DNA of 64,000 nt, from positions 31,672 through 95,671 of the forward strand of contig NZ_VZDO01000019.1 of the NCBI RefSeq assembly GCF_008802405.1, written 5' to 3'. Below are positions 47,409 through 56,808 of this stretch, one piece after another. This DNA comes from Plantimonas leprariae (GTDB lineage Bacteria > Pseudomonadota > Alphaproteobacteria > Rhizobiales > Rhizobiaceae). Both the position numbers and the translations under genes were made by a program. The stretch's first letter is position 1. The number at the start of each line of letters is the position of its first letter. Below the pieces are notes generated by a model, which did not search any database, was not told the DNA's origin, and saw only the letters and a program-made list of their open reading frames with translations.

Positions 47409-48752
47409 ATGAGGCCAGGACAGCAGAACAAGCAGCGCATGCGAGGGCGCGGCCGCAAAGGTCCCAACCCGATGTCGCGCTCCTACGAGTCGAACGGCCC
47501 GGACGTGAAGATCAGGGGCAACGCGCAGCACATCGCGGAAAAATACATCGCGCTGGCGCGGGACGCGAGCGCGTCCGGCGACCGCGTCATGGCCGAGAAC
47601 TACCTGCAGCACGCCGAGCACTACGGCCGCATCGTCGCCGCGGCGCAAGGCACCTTCCAACTCCAGCGCGAGGAGCCCGATTTCGAGGGCGACTACGAGG
47701 ACGAGGGCGACGAGGCCGCGGCCGAGAACGGTCTGGCGACGCCGAACGGCCATCCCTATCCGGTGCCGGAACGTGCCGGCGGCAGCGAGCGGCCGCAGCA
47801 CCAGCCGAACCAGATGCGCGAGAACCGCGGCGGCGATTTCGGTGGGCAGGGCGGCAACCGCGACTACCAAGGCAATCGCGATTACCAGGGCAACCGCGAC
47901 GGTCAGAACAACCGCGACGGGCGCGAGCAGCGCTTCAACCGCGACAATCAGGGCCGGGACGATCGCAACCGGGATTACCAGGCTCGCGACAATCGGGACA
48001 ACGCAGGGCGCGACAACCAGGGCCGCGACAACCGAGACGGTCAGGGGCGCGACGGCCAGGGCCGCGACAACCGCAACCGCGACTTCAACCGCGACCGGCG
48101 CGACAACAATCGCGACCGGAACGAGAACGGCGAGCGTCGTCCGTGGGAAAACCGCGGCGAGCGCCAGCCCTGGCAGGACCGCAACAACGGCGGCGATCGG
48201 CAGGTGCCGAACGGCCTCGGGCCGCAGCCGAGCATCGGCGAGATGGACGCCCCGACCGCCGGCGGGGAGCGGCGGCAGGACGACCACGCCGCCCGGCCGG
48301 AACCGCGCCGCGACGAGACCGTGACGCCGGTGGAGACCGTGAACGCGCAGGAAAGCGGCTACGGCGAAGGCGCCCCGGCCGCGCGCGACGTGCTGGCGGA
48401 GCCGGAAGGCGCGATCGTGCCGACGGACGCCGAGCGTCCGAGCGGCGAGGGCCGCCGTCGCGGCCGCCCGCGCCGCCCGCGCTACGGCGAGGCGGAAGGG
48501 TCGATCGAAGCGGTGGCGCCCGGTGCAACCGAGCCGGCTCCGGCAGCGGCATCCGAAGCGCCGCAGCCCGTTGCTCCCGCTGCGGAGGATGCGTCCCGTC
48601 CGGTCGAAGCGGCCGCGGCCGCGGGTGAGGAAGCGGCGAGCGGCGACGCGCCGGCGAAACGGCCGCGCGGACGTCCGCGCAAGAAGAAGCCCGAGGACGA
48701 GGCGGGCGAAGCTCCGCAGCTCCCGGATTTCCTGCTCGCCTCCAACGGCTGA
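47409..48752 (+). CDS. DUF4167 protein with Arg/Asp/Asn-rich repeats and AT-hook-like motifs
   Basis: This is a 447-residue protein. The N-terminal DUF4167 domain is basic, then 'NAQHIAEKYIALARDASASGDRVMAENYLQHAEHYGRIVAAA', helical. Residues about 150-245 are a low-complexity tract of tandem NRDxQG/GRDNRDGQ units that should be disordered. Two RGRPR motifs near residues 350 and 416 ('RRRGRPRRPR', 'KRPRGRPRKKK') look like AT-hooks. The protein is conserved downstream of prmC in Rhizobiales; the role is not known. DNA or RNA binding and condensate formation are inferences. The start at 47409 has AGGAAG before it. Confidence 0.87.
   Translation: MRPGQQNKQRMRGRGRKGPNPMSRSYESNGPDVKIRGNAQHIAEKYIALARDASASGDRVMAENYLQHAEHYGRIVAAAQGTFQLQREEPDFEGDYEDEGDEAAAENGLATPNGHPYPVPERAGGSERPQHQPNQMRENRGGDFGGQGGNRDYQGNRDYQGNRDGQNNRDGREQRFNRDNQGRDDRNRDYQARDNRDNAGRDNQGRDNRDGQGRDGQGRDNRNRDFNRDRRDNNRDRNENGERRPWENRGERQPWQDRNNGGDRQVPNGLGPQPSIGEMDAPTAGGERRQDDHAARPEPRRDETVTPVETVNAQESGYGEGAPAARDVLAEPEGAIVPTDAERPSGEGRRRGRPRRPRYGEAEGSIEAVAPGATEPAPAAASEAPQPVAPAAEDASRPVEAAAAAGEEAASGDAPAKRPRGRPRKKKPEDEAGEAPQLPDFLLASNG
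47860..48135 (+). repeat. Tandem short repeats coding Asn-Arg-Asp-x-Gln-Gly
   Basis: Repeats of about 18 bases built on GGCAACCGCGAC and GGCCGCGACAAC recur many times inside the DUF4167 gene, with small changes. They code for the Arg/Asp/Asn/Gln-rich tract. The number of units is expected to vary between strains. Confidence 0.7.
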
Positions 48753-48775
48753 GCATCGGAACAGGGCAATAGATG

Positions 48776-48807
48776 AAAGGGCGCCGGCACGAGCCGGCGC
48801 CCTTTTT
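48776..48807. terminator. Strong intrinsic terminator, bidirectional
   Basis: AAAGGGCGCCGGC (48776-48788), loop ACGA, GCCGGCGCCCTTT (48793-48805), followed by two more T. A 13-base perfect stem with A run left and T run right serves both the DUF4167 gene and the converging oxidoreductase gene. Confidence 0.93.
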
Positions 48808-48834
48808 CGTTTCAGGAAAGACGGTCGCGGCGCG

Positions 48835-50193
48835 TCAGGCGGCGATGCGACCGTGGTCGGCTGCTTCCGCGCCGCGCGCGCCGCCGCCGACGAAGGCCGC
48901 GACCTCCTCCATCCGGCGCTTCGTGCGCCAATAGACGTCTTCCATCAGGATATGGGCGAACTCGCCGTTGCGCCCGACGCTCCAGAGACCCTCGACACCG
49001 GTGGCGAGGGCGAAGCGCCGTCGCGCCGCCTCGTACTTCTCCAGATGGACCGGATAGGCGACCGAGGTGCGGATGACGCCGCCGGCCCCGAGATAGCGGG
49101 GCCCGAGATCGCCGAAGATGCGGTTCATGCCGGCGAGACAGGCTTCCGCCAGGTCGGCGTCCGGCATGGTCCACCATTCGTCGCCGACCTGGCAGCCGAT
49201 GTCGGCGGTGATCAGCGTCTTGCCCTCGGGAGCCAGCCAGGGCATCGAGATCGGCGCTTCCGTCAGGCGGAAGAAGGGGGTCCCGCCCTCCGGCACCCAG
49301 AGCATCGTGTCGGGCAGGAGGCCGCGGCCCTCGAACTTCAGGTTGACGAAGATCATCGGCCGGTAGCGGAAGCTCGCCAGCTCGTCCAGCGCGGCGGTTC
49401 CCTCGACGAGCTTCGGCAGGACGTTGACCGGCGCGGTGGAGACCACCGCCGAGACGGGAGTCGTCTCGCCCTTCGAGCGCACCGCGACGACGCGCCCGCC
49501 CTCCACCACGACCTTCTCGACCGGCGAGCCGAGCCGGACGTTCGAGGCGACGGAGGTCGCCATCGGCGCGAGGAGCTTCGACAGGCCGCCTTCGGGATAG
49601 ACGTGGTAGACGCCGGCGCTTTCCGGCATCTCGCGGGTGTAGCCGTTGCAGACGGCGCGGCCGGTGAGGACCTGCGCTGCGGTGAGATAGAGCGACTTCA
49701 GGGCACCGTGCCCGAACTTCTCGCCGACCGACGGCGCGAGCTCGGCGGCCGGCGCGCCGGACCAGGCCTCGGCGAGCGGGATCGCCACGGCTTCGGCGAG
49801 CGCCTCGCCGTAGGCGCCGCGGAACCAGTCGGCGGCGCTCGCCGCCGGGGCGCGCTTGGCGCTGAGCTTCGCCTTCAGGGCGCCGAGCGCGAAGCGCGGC
49901 TCCCGCATCAGGCCGAACGGATGGCTGCGCATCCGACCGCCGACGAGGACGGCCTCGCCGTAGTGCTTCACGGTGCGGCAGATGTCTTCGGTGCCCATCG
50001 CCTTCGCGAGGCGGTTCGAGACGAAATGCGCGCCGAAATCGTAGGAGAACCCTTCCGCGTCCTTGAAAGAGGCGGCCATGCCGCCGATCGCGGGCCCCGC
50101 CTCGAAGACGATCACGGGCAGGCCGCGCTTCTTGAGATCCGCGGCGGCGGTCAACCCGGCGAGACCCGCGCCCAGAATGGCGATCGGCTTCAT
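48835..50193 (-). CDS. NAD(P)/FAD-dependent oxidoreductase (protoporphyrinogen oxidase-like)
   Basis: This 452-residue flavoprotein has the N-terminal dinucleotide motif 'AILGAGLAGLTAAADLKKRGLPVIVFEAGPAIGGMAAS' and a C-terminal FAD-contact segment 'GVEGLWSVGRNGEFAHILMEDVYWRTK'. Mid-protein 'YPEGGLSKLLAPM' is typical of amine-oxidase/PPOX-like proteins and of UDP-galactopyranose-mutase-like relatives. Substrate is unknown. The start at 50193 has an AAAGGGG site; upstream open frame does not show family similarity. The gene is divergent from clpB. Confidence 0.85.
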   Translation of the reverse strand: MKPIAILGAGLAGLTAAADLKKRGLPVIVFEAGPAIGGMAASFKDAEGFSYDFGAHFVSNRLAKAMGTEDICRTVKHYGEAVLVGGRMRSHPFGLMREPRFALGALKAKLSAKRAPAASAADWFRGAYGEALAEAVAIPLAEAWSGAPAAELAPSVGEKFGHGALKSLYLTAAQVLTGRAVCNGYTREMPESAGVYHVYPEGGLSKLLAPMATSVASNVRLGSPVEKVVVEGGRVVAVRSKGETTPVSAVVSTAPVNVLPKLVEGTAALDELASFRYRPMIFVNLKFEGRGLLPDTMLWVPEGGTPFFRLTEAPISMPWLAPEGKTLITADIGCQVGDEWWTMPDADLAEACLAGMNRIFGDLGPRYLGAGGVIRTSVAYPVHLEKYEAARRRFALATGVEGLWSVGRNGEFAHILMEDVYWRTKRRMEEVAAFVGGGARGAEAADHGRIAA

Positions 50194-50565
50194 GCGAACC
50201 CCTTTCGCGGTTTTTCCGGCAGCGGATCGGATGCCGCCGGACACATGCACAGGAACGGAAGGCAACGCGCCGCACGGCCCGCTACCGGTTCGCCGCACGT
50301 TGACGCCGGGCTCACGAAGAAACTATTGATGCGGGCGAGGAAGCGATCCTAGACTTAACGGAAGCTTCCGCCGAACTGTCGAATGCCGCCTGCTGCAGCG
50401 CAGGCTGCGTCGCGGGGCCGCCGAAAATAGTCGCCGGCCCGCCACTTCCGCGCCGACCCTCCCGATCCCATATTTCCCGTCGACGGCCTGCCGCATCGCG
50501 GGGGCCGGTTTCCGGTTCGTCGTGCGCCATGCTTTTCCGAGGTGGCGCGCAGTCAGGAGGCATAT
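50194..50565. other. 372-base divergent spacer before clpB
   Basis: No gene seen. It contains a 12-base perfect palindrome, CGGAAGCTTCCG (50359-50370), a possible heat-shock promoter (50445-50473) and, at the right edge, the AGGAGG ribosome site of clpB. There is no recognisable ROSE or CIRCE element. Confidence 0.6.
50445..50473 (+). promoter_or_regulatory. Candidate RpoH (sigma-32) promoter of clpB
   Basis: CTTCCG (50445-50450) and CCCATAT (50467-50473) match the sigma-32 consensus in the -10 and in spacing, with a weaker -35 (the G of CTTG is missing). A heat-shock promoter is expected for clpB, which raises the prior. Transcription would start about 85 bases before the gene. Confidence 0.4.
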
Positions 50566-53181
50566 ATGGATATCGAACGCTATACCGAGCGCGCGCGCGG
50601 CTTCATCCAGTCCGCCCAGACGGCGGCCGTCTCGCGCGACCACCAGCAATTCTCCCCCGAACACCTGTTGAAGGTTCTGGTCGACGACCGCGAAGGTCTG
50701 GCGGCGGGGCTGATCGAGAAGGCGGGCGGCCGCCCGGCCGACGTGCGGCTCGCCGTCGACTCTGCGCTGGAGGCGATGCCGAAGGTTTCCGGCGGGAACG
50801 GCCTCTACATGAGCCAGCCGCTGCAGAAGGTCTTCGCCACCGCCGAGGAGATCGCGAAGAAGGCCGGCGACAGCTACGTCACCGTCGAGCGGCTGCTTTT
50901 GGCGCTCGCCATCGAGAAACAGGCGAAGACCGCGAAAATCCTCGCCGATGCCGGGGTGACCGCGCAGGGGCTGAACGCCGCGATCGAGGCGATCCGCAAG
51001 GGCCGCACCGCCGATACGGCGAGTGCCGAGCAGGGCTACGACGCCTTGAAGAAGTATGCGCGCGATCTCACCAAGGATGCGCGGGACGGCCGGCTCGACC
51101 CGGTGATCGGGCGCGACGACGAGATCCGCCGCACGATCCAGGTCCTGTCGCGGCGAACGAAGAACAATCCCGTGCTGATCGGCGAGCCGGGCGTCGGCAA
51201 GACCGCGATCGCGGAAGGTCTGGCGCTCCGGATCGTCAACGGCGACGTGCCGGAATCGCTTCGCGACAAGCGCCTGCTCGCGCTCGACATGGGTGCGTTG
51301 ATCGCCGGCGCGAAGTATCGCGGCGAGTTCGAGGAACGGTTGAAGGCGGTGCTCTCGGAAGTCACCGGCGCGAACGGCGAGATCGTCCTGTTCATCGACG
51401 AGATGCACACGCTCGTCGGCGCCGGCAAGGCGGACGGGGCGATGGACGCCTCGAACCTGCTGAAGCCTGCGCTGGCGCGCGGCGAGCTCCACTGCGTCGG
51501 CGCGACGACGCTCGACGAGTACAGGAAGCACGTCGAGAAGGACCCGGCGCTCGCCCGGCGTTTCCAGCCGGTCTTCGTTTCGGAACCCAACGTCGAGGAC
51601 ACGATCTCGATCCTGCGCGGCATCAAGGAGAAGTACGAGCAGCACCATCAGGTGCGCATCTCGGACTCGGCGCTGGTCTCGGCCGCGACGCTGTCAAACC
51701 GCTACATCACCGATCGCTTCCTGCCGGACAAGGCGATCGACCTCGTGGACGAGAGCGCGGCGCGCCTGCGCATGGCGGTCGACTCCAAGCCGGAAGCCCT
51801 CGACGAGATCGACCGGCGGGTGATGCAGCTCAAGATCGAGCGCGAAGCGCTGAAGCGCGAGCAGGACGAGGCGTCGAAGAGCCGGCTCGAACGGCTGGAA
51901 GGCGAGCTCGCGAACCTCGAGGAGGAGTCGGACCGCATCACGCAAGCGTGGCAGGCGGAGAAGCGGAAGCTCGGCCGTGCCGCGGACCTGAAGAAACAGC
52001 TCGACGAGGCGCGCAACGAACTCGCCGGCGCCCAGCGCAGGGGCGAGTACCAGCGGGCCGGCGAACTCGCCTACGGCACGATCCCGGGCCTTGAGCGCGA
52101 ACTCACCGAGGCGGAAGCCAAGGAGGGCGCGGGCGCCGCCATGGTCGAGGAGACCGTGACGCCCGACCACATCGCGCAGGTCGTGTCGCGCTGGACCGGC
52201 ATCCCGGTGGACCGGATGCTGGAAGGCGAGCGCGACAAGCTCTTGCGGATGGAGGACGCTTTGGGCCAGCGCGTCGTCGGTCAGGGCGAAGCGGTGCAGG
52301 CCGTGTCGCGCGCCGTCAGGCGGGCGCGCGCCGGGCTGCAGGACCCGAACCGGCCGATCGGCTCGTTCATCTTCCTCGGGCCGACCGGCGTCGGCAAGAC
52401 CGAGCTGACCAAGGCGCTGGCCCGCTTCCTGTTCGACGACGAGGCGGCGATGGTACGGCTCGACATGTCGGAGTTCATGGAGAAGCACTCCGTCGCCCGG
52501 CTGATCGGCGCGCCTCCCGGCTATGTCGGCTACGAGGAGGGCGGTTCGCTGACGGAAGCCGTGCGCCGCAGGCCGTATCAGGTCGTGCTGTTCGACGAGA
52601 TCGAGAAGGCGCATCCGGACGTGTTCAACGTGCTGCTGCAGGTGCTCGACGACGGGCGGCTGACCGACGGGCAGGGGCGGACGGTCGATTTCCGCAACAC
52701 GCTGATCGTCATGACCTCGAACCTTGGGGCGGAGTACCTGGCGACGCTGACGGACGAGCAGGACGTCGACGCCGTGCGCCCGCAGGTGATGGAGGTGCTG
52801 CGCGCCGCCTTCCGGCCGGAGTTCCTGAACCGCGTCGACGAGACGATCCTGTTCCATCGCCTGCGCCGCAGCGAGATGGGCGCGATCGTCGACATCCAGA
52901 TGCGGCGGCTGGAGGCGCTGCTCGTCGACCGCAAGATCGTGCTGGAACTCGACGGTTCGGCGCGCGACTGGCTGGCGGGGCGCGGCTACGACCCGGCCTA
53001 CGGCGCGCGGCCGCTGAAGCGGGTGATCCAGCGCGAGGTGCAGGACCCGCTCGCCGAGAAGATCCTGCTCGGCGACGTGCGCGACGACTCGATCGTGCGG
53101 GTGACGGCGGGCGGCGACCACCTGATCTTCCACGTCGCCGGCTCGAAGCTCGGCGCAGTGGGTGACCGGGTGGCAGCGTGA
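50566..53181 (+). CDS. clpB: ATP-dependent disaggregase ClpB
   Basis: ClpB, with DnaK, pulls proteins out of aggregates. The 871-residue protein has the N-domain ('[33 protein letters not shown]'), AAA-1 with Walker A 'GEPGVGKT' near residue 206, the coiled-coil middle domain with '[19 protein letters not shown]', and AAA-2 with 'GPTGVGKT' near 605 and Walker B '[13 protein letters not shown]'. '[18 protein letters not shown]' closes it. The start at 50566 is fixed by AGGAGG. Confidence 0.97.
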   Translation: MDIERYTERARGFIQSAQTAAVSRDHQQFSPEHLLKVLVDDREGLAAGLIEKAGGRPADVRLAVDSALEAMPKVSGGNGLYMSQPLQKVFATAEEIAKKAGDSYVTVERLLLALAIEKQAKTAKILADAGVTAQGLNAAIEAIRKGRTADTASAEQGYDALKKYARDLTKDARDGRLDPVIGRDDEIRRTIQVLSRRTKNNPVLIGEPGVGKTAIAEGLALRIVNGDVPESLRDKRLLALDMGALIAGAKYRGEFEERLKAVLSEVTGANGEIVLFIDEMHTLVGAGKADGAMDASNLLKPALARGELHCVGATTLDEYRKHVEKDPALARRFQPVFVSEPNVEDTISILRGIKEKYEQHHQVRISDSALVSAATLSNRYITDRFLPDKAIDLVDESAARLRMAVDSKPEALDEIDRRVMQLKIEREALKREQDEASKSRLERLEGELANLEEESDRITQAWQAEKRKLGRAADLKKQLDEARNELAGAQRRGEYQRAGELAYGTIPGLERELTEAEAKEGAGAAMVEETVTPDHIAQVVSRWTGIPVDRMLEGERDKLLRMEDALGQRVVGQGEAVQAVSRAVRRARAGLQDPNRPIGSFIFLGPTGVGKTELTKALARFLFDDEAAMVRLDMSEFMEKHSVARLIGAPPGYVGYEEGGSLTEAVRRRPYQVVLFDEIEKAHPDVFNVLLQVLDDGRLTDGQGRTVDFRNTLIVMTSNLGAEYLATLTDEQDVDAVRPQVMEVLRAAFRPEFLNRVDETILFHRLRRSEMGAIVDIQMRRLEALLVDRKIVLELDGSARDWLAGRGYDPAYGARPLKRVIQREVQDPLAEKILLGDVRDDSIVRVTAGGDHLIFHVAGSKLGAVGDRVAA

Positions 53182-53194
53182 TTCGAATTGGACG

Positions 53195-53217
53195 GCCGGC
53201 GCTTGACCAGCGCCGGC
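53195..53217 (+). terminator. Hairpin behind clpB
   Basis: GCCGGCGC (53195-53202), loop of seven, GCGCCGGC (53210-53217), 13 bases behind the clpB stop. Perfect eight-base stem but no T run; it may be a weak or Rho-aided stop. Confidence 0.45.
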
Positions 53218-53269
53218 TATTCGGCGTCAAAGTTGCCTCCGATATTTGAACCTCGTGGCGGAATGTTTC

Positions 53270-53500
53270 ATGGCCAGTGCTGCAAGCAAGAAGCCGGGAG
53301 AGTCTGCGGAACCCGATGCAGGACAAGCTGACGAGGAGGCGTTCGATCGACGCGCACTGCAGGAGTTTCGGCGACGTCATCCGCCGCGAAGGATCGAACC
53401 TATGGACGCGGAAGCCTACCGCCGTGTCCTCAATGAACTCATGACGCTCGCTGGCACCGAGCCCGATCTGGTAGCCCCGCCGCGTCGCCGTTTCGATTGA
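53270..53500 (+). CDS. Putative antitoxin partner of the PIN toxin
   Basis: This 76-residue protein starts at the ATG at 53270 (a TTG at 53246 would add eight residues). It is polar and charged: 'SAASKKPGESAEPDAGQADEEAFDRRALQEFRRRHPPRRIEPMDAEAYRRVLNELMTLAGTEPDLVAPPRRRFD'. I see no AbrB, RHH or Phd DNA-binding motif, so it is not a usual VapB. The stop overlaps the toxin start as TTGA, which is the normal antitoxin-first layout. The assignment as antitoxin is from context only. Confidence 0.6.
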   Translation: MASAASKKPGESAEPDAGQADEEAFDRRALQEFRRRHPPRRIEPMDAEAYRRVLNELMTLAGTEPDLVAPPRRRFD

Positions 53501-53871
53501 TCGTCGTCGACACATCGGTTTGGATCGATTTCATCCGCGCCGGTGGCAGGGCGTCGATCGAGCCATTCGCCGAACTATCGGAACAGTTGTTGTTGCACGA
53601 TTTTGTGGTTGGCGAGCTTGCGCTCGGCAATTTCCGCGACCGGCGGTCAGCATTTCGGAAGCTGGCAGGCGTGTTTCCTGCCCCGACTGCCTCGACAAGG
53701 ATCGTGCGCGAACTGATCGAGACGCAACGGCTCCACAGCACTGGCATCGGCTACGTCGATGTGCACCTGTTAGCGTCGACCCTTTTGGTCGAAGGTGGCA
53801 GGCTGTGGACGCGCGACAAGCGCCTCGGGGTGGTGGCCGGCCGGCTCGGCATCCGCGCGGAGATCGAATAA
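53497..53871 (+). CDS. vapC: VapC-type PIN domain toxin
   Basis: This is a 124-residue PIN-domain ribonuclease. The acidic metal-binding residues are Asp5 ('VVDTSVWIDF'), Glu40 ('FVVGELALG'), Asp88 ('GYVDVHLLAS') and Asp107 ('LWTRDKRL'). It begins with TTG at 53497, overlapping the upstream stop. VapC toxins cut specific tRNAs or rRNA. A strong hairpin follows the stop. A partly deviating C-terminus, 'GVVAGRLGIRAEIE', is usual in the group. Confidence 0.88.
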   Translation: MIVVDTSVWIDFIRAGGRASIEPFAELSEQLLLHDFVVGELALGNFRDRRSAFRKLAGVFPAPTASTRIVRELIETQRLHSTGIGYVDVHLLASTLLVEGGRLWTRDKRLGVVAGRLGIRAEIE

Positions 53872-53899
53872 GAGGGGCGGCCGCGAGGCTGCCCCTCTT
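53870..53899. terminator. Bidirectional terminator between vapC and PRC-barrel gene
   Basis: AAGAGGGGCGGCC (53870-53882), loop GCGA, GGCTGCCCCTCTT (53887-53899): a 13-base stem with one G-T pair, overlapping the vapC stop, between convergent genes. Confidence 0.75.
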
Positions 53900-53922
53900 C
53901 GCTTCGGCCGCCGTCCGAACGC

Positions 53923-54309
53923 TCACACCGCCCGCGTGCCGTAGTAGTCGTCGATGTCGCGGCCGTAGGCCGGGTCGCCCCAGCTGGGGGCGGCTTCGCG
54001 GGCGTAGCTCGGGCCGCCCTTCAGCTGGTCGATCGTGACGCCGATCACGTAGCCGCCCTGCCGCTCGTCGTATTTCAGCACAGCCCAAGGCAGCGGGTAG
54101 TAATCTTCGCCGATGCCGAGGAAGCCGCCGGAGGCGAGGATCGCGTATTTCACCTGGCCGTCGCGCTTGCCGAGCACGATGTCATCGATCGTGCCGAGCT
54201 TGTCGCCATCGGTGGAGTAGACCGTGGTGCCGCTGACGCGGCTCGCCTCGATATGGTCGGCCGCCGGCTGGTGCGGGGTCATGGCCTGTTCGCCGAGCGT
54301 GGATGACAT
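53923..54309 (-). CDS. PRC-barrel domain protein
   Basis: This 128-residue protein has one PRC-barrel domain: 'EASRVSGTTVYSTDGDKLGTIDDIVLGKRDGQVKYAILASGGFLGIGEDYYPLPWAVLKYD'. Such stand-alone PRC-barrels occur widely in alphaproteobacteria and are linked to stress response or to membrane and nucleic-acid partners; no precise role is known. The C-terminal 30 residues ('SWGDPAYGRDIDDYYGTRAV') are acidic and tyrosine-rich. The start at 54309 is preferred over upstream frame for domain length. Confidence 0.88.
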   Translation of the reverse strand: MSSTLGEQAMTPHQPAADHIEASRVSGTTVYSTDGDKLGTIDDIVLGKRDGQVKYAILASGGFLGIGEDYYPLPWAVLKYDERQGGYVIGVTIDQLKGGPSYAREAAPSWGDPAYGRDIDDYYGTRAV

Positions 54310-54403
54310 GGCATCGCTCCGTTTCGTTTGGTCGAGAGGTGCAACGCGCGCTCGCTGGCGCCGTTCCTGCCCCGGCGCGACCCCGAACGGGAGGACAGGG
54401 ACG

Positions 54404-55240
54404 ATGAAGACCGCGACGCTGCCGGACGGCTCGGCCGTGCCGGTGATGGGGCAGGGAACCTGGATGATGGCGGAGAGCCGCGGCTCGCGGGACGAGGAGA
54501 TCGCGGCGCTGCGCGCCGGCATCGACCTCGGGATGACGCTGGTCGACACGGCGGAGATCTACGCGCACGGCCGGTCGGAGGAACTCGTCGGCGAGGCGAT
54601 CGCCGGCCGCCGCGACGAGGTGTTCCTCGTCTCTAAGGTCGCGCCGCACCATGCCTCGCGCACCGGCACGCGCCGGGCCTGCGAGGCCTCGCTGAAGCGC
54701 CTCGGCACCGACCGCCTCGACCTCTACCTCCTCCATTGGCCGGGCGGGGTGCCGCTCGGGGAGACGGTGGAGGCGCTCGCCGCCCTGAAGCAGGACGGAC
54801 TGATCCGCAACTGGGGCGTCTCGAACTTCGACACCGAGGAGATGGAGGAGCTGTTCGCGTTGCCGGGCGGCGAGGACTGCGCCACCAACCAGATCCTCTA
54901 CAATCTCGAGGAGCGCGGGCCGGAATTCGATCTCCTGCCCTGGATGGCGGAGCGCGGCGTGCCGGCGATGGCCTATTCGCCGGTCGGACAGGGCGGCGCG
55001 CTGCTCGACCATCCGGTGCTCCATCGCGTCGCGCAGCATCATCGCGCCAGCCCCGCGCAGGTCGCGCTCGCCTTCCTGGTCGACGGCGACGACGTGATCG
55101 CGATCCCGAAGGCGGGTTCGGCGACCCACGTCCGCGAGAACGCCGCGGCGGCCGACCTCGTGCTCGGGCTGAACGACCGGCACGAACTCGACGCCGCCTT
55201 TCCGCCGCCGAAGGAGAAGCGGCCGCTCGCGGTGATCTGA
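54404..55240 (+). CDS. Aldo/keto reductase, AKR5-like
   Basis: This is a 278-residue barrel oxidoreductase. 'TLPDGSAVPVMGQGTWMMAE' and 'LVDTAEIYAHGRSEELVGEAI' (Asp, Tyr), 'FLVSKVAP' (Lys) and 'LLHWPG' (His) give the catalytic tetrad. 'WGVSNFDTEEMEEL' is the diagnostic strand-helix segment. The C-terminus 'IPKAGSATHVRENAAAADLVL' contacts NADPH. It is divergent from the PRC-barrel gene. The likely substrates are small aldehydes or keto compounds; the specific one is not evident. Confidence 0.9.
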   Translation: MKTATLPDGSAVPVMGQGTWMMAESRGSRDEEIAALRAGIDLGMTLVDTAEIYAHGRSEELVGEAIAGRRDEVFLVSKVAPHHASRTGTRRACEASLKRLGTDRLDLYLLHWPGGVPLGETVEALAALKQDGLIRNWGVSNFDTEEMEELFALPGGEDCATNQILYNLEERGPEFDLLPWMAERGVPAMAYSPVGQGGALLDHPVLHRVAQHHRASPAQVALAFLVDGDDVIAIPKAGSATHVRENAAAADLVLGLNDRHELDAAFPPPKEKRPLAVI

Positions 55241-55405
55241 AGCGCGGACGGCGCCGTCCGGTCAGCTTCTGTTTACCATCCGGCGATAAATTCGCATGTC
55301 TGTCCGGCAGCCATGATGCGGCCGGCTTTTCCCGCCATGCGTCGCCCGTATCTTGCGGGCGGGATGGCTCGTGCGCCGGCCCGCAAGGCCCTGTCTGGAG
55401 CGACC

Positions 55406-56716
55406 ATGAGACGGTCTTCGTTGCTTCGCGTATCGGTGGCGCTGCTGCTCGGCGCTCCAGCTTTCGCCGTCGTCGGCGCGGGAGCCGCGGCGGCGCAGTA
55501 TCTCGAGGGGCCCGCCGACGATCCGTTCTACGACAACGACGACCGGGGCGCCGGCCGGCCGGAAACGTTCATCGACGATCTCGGCCGCCGCGTGACCGTC
55601 GACGGCTACGGGCGCGTCATCTCCGTGGAGCGGCCGCGGGGGCGCATGGCGGAACGCCCCATGCGCCGCGGCGATCTCGACGGCTTCGTCACCGGCTCGG
55701 TGGACGGCGGCTATCGCGGCATCGCCGAGGAACCGGCCGACGCGCCCGCGCCGCTGAACGACGGGCTCGACGGGCAGTTGCCGGATGCCGGCGCGCCCAT
55801 CGTCGCGCCGAACGACACGACGATGCCGGAAAAGCGCCCCGCGCCGAAGGTGGCGGGGCCGAAGGGGCCGAACGCCAAGGCGCAGATCGCCGCCTTCCAG
55901 ATCCTGATGGATCGCGCCGGCATCTCGCCCGGCGTCATCGACGGGCGCATGGGCGGCAACGTCGACAAGGCGGTGGCGGCCTACGAGGAGAAGTTCGGCG
56001 AGCGGATCGACCCGGCGAACGTGCAGGCTCTGGCCGAACAGCTCGACGCGACCGGGGGACCCGCGATCGCGTCCTACACGATCACCGACAAGGACGCCGC
56101 CGGCCCCTACGTCGCCTCGATCCCGGACGACTACAGCGAGAAGGCGAAGCTTCCCGCGATGTCCTATGCCCGCGTCTCGGAGATGCTGGCCGAGCGTTTC
56201 CACATGGACGAGGATTATCTCCTGGAGATCAATCCCGGCGCCGACTTCAACCGGCCGGGCACGATCCTGAAGGTCGCCGCGACCGGCGAGCCGGCGAGCG
56301 GGGAAGTGGCGCGGATCGTCGCCGACAAGGGCCGCGAGCAGGTGCGGGCCTACGATGCTTCCGGCGCGCTCGTCGTCGCCTATCCCTCCACCATCGGCTC
56401 GCGCGACACGCCGTCCCCGAGCGGCACGGTGCAGGTGGCGCGGATCGCCTTCGATCCGATGTACACCTACAACCCGAAGATCAACTTCACGCAGGGGCAG
56501 AACACGTCGGTGCTCCATATCCCGCCGGGTCCGAACGGGCCGGTCGGTTCGATCTGGATCGCCCTGTCGAAGCCGACCTATGGCATCCATGGGACGCCCG
56601 AGCCCTCGAAGATCGGCAAGACCAACAGCCACGGCTGCGTGCGGCTGACCAACTTCGACGCCGGGGAACTGGCACGGATGGTGAAGCCGGGCGTCACCGT
56701 CGAATTCCTCGAATAG
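55406..56716 (+). CDS. L,D-transpeptidase (YkuD), first of a tandem pair
   Basis: This 436-residue exported protein has a signal peptide ('RVSVALLLGAPAFAVVGAGAAAA'), a repetitive N-terminal region, a peptidoglycan-binding-like part ('AQIAAFQILMDRAGISPGVIDGRMGGNVDKAVAAYEEKFG'), and a C-terminal YkuD domain. The active site is in 'YGIHGTPEPSKIGKTNSHGCVRLTNFD' (His ... SHGC, Cys nucleophile). It makes 3-3 cross-links in murein or links lipoproteins to it. Starts upstream at 55313 are less likely, as they lengthen the signal peptide. A near-copy follows. Confidence 0.9.
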   Translation: MRRSSLLRVSVALLLGAPAFAVVGAGAAAAQYLEGPADDPFYDNDDRGAGRPETFIDDLGRRVTVDGYGRVISVERPRGRMAERPMRRGDLDGFVTGSVDGGYRGIAEEPADAPAPLNDGLDGQLPDAGAPIVAPNDTTMPEKRPAPKVAGPKGPNAKAQIAAFQILMDRAGISPGVIDGRMGGNVDKAVAAYEEKFGERIDPANVQALAEQLDATGGPAIASYTITDKDAAGPYVASIPDDYSEKAKLPAMSYARVSEMLAERFHMDEDYLLEINPGADFNRPGTILKVAATGEPASGEVARIVADKGREQVRAYDASGALVVAYPSTIGSRDTPSPSGTVQVARIAFDPMYTYNPKINFTQGQNTSVLHIPPGPNGPVGSIWIALSKPTYGIHGTPEPSKIGKTNSHGCVRLTNFDAGELARMVKPGVTVEFLE

Positions 56717-56808
56717 CCATCCCCAAATCTGGGGATGCGTAGCCGGGAGCCGAAACGGCCCCGGCGGCGTTGTTGCGGCAGTCTTTCGTCGAGTGAGGCG
56801 TGCCGCCG

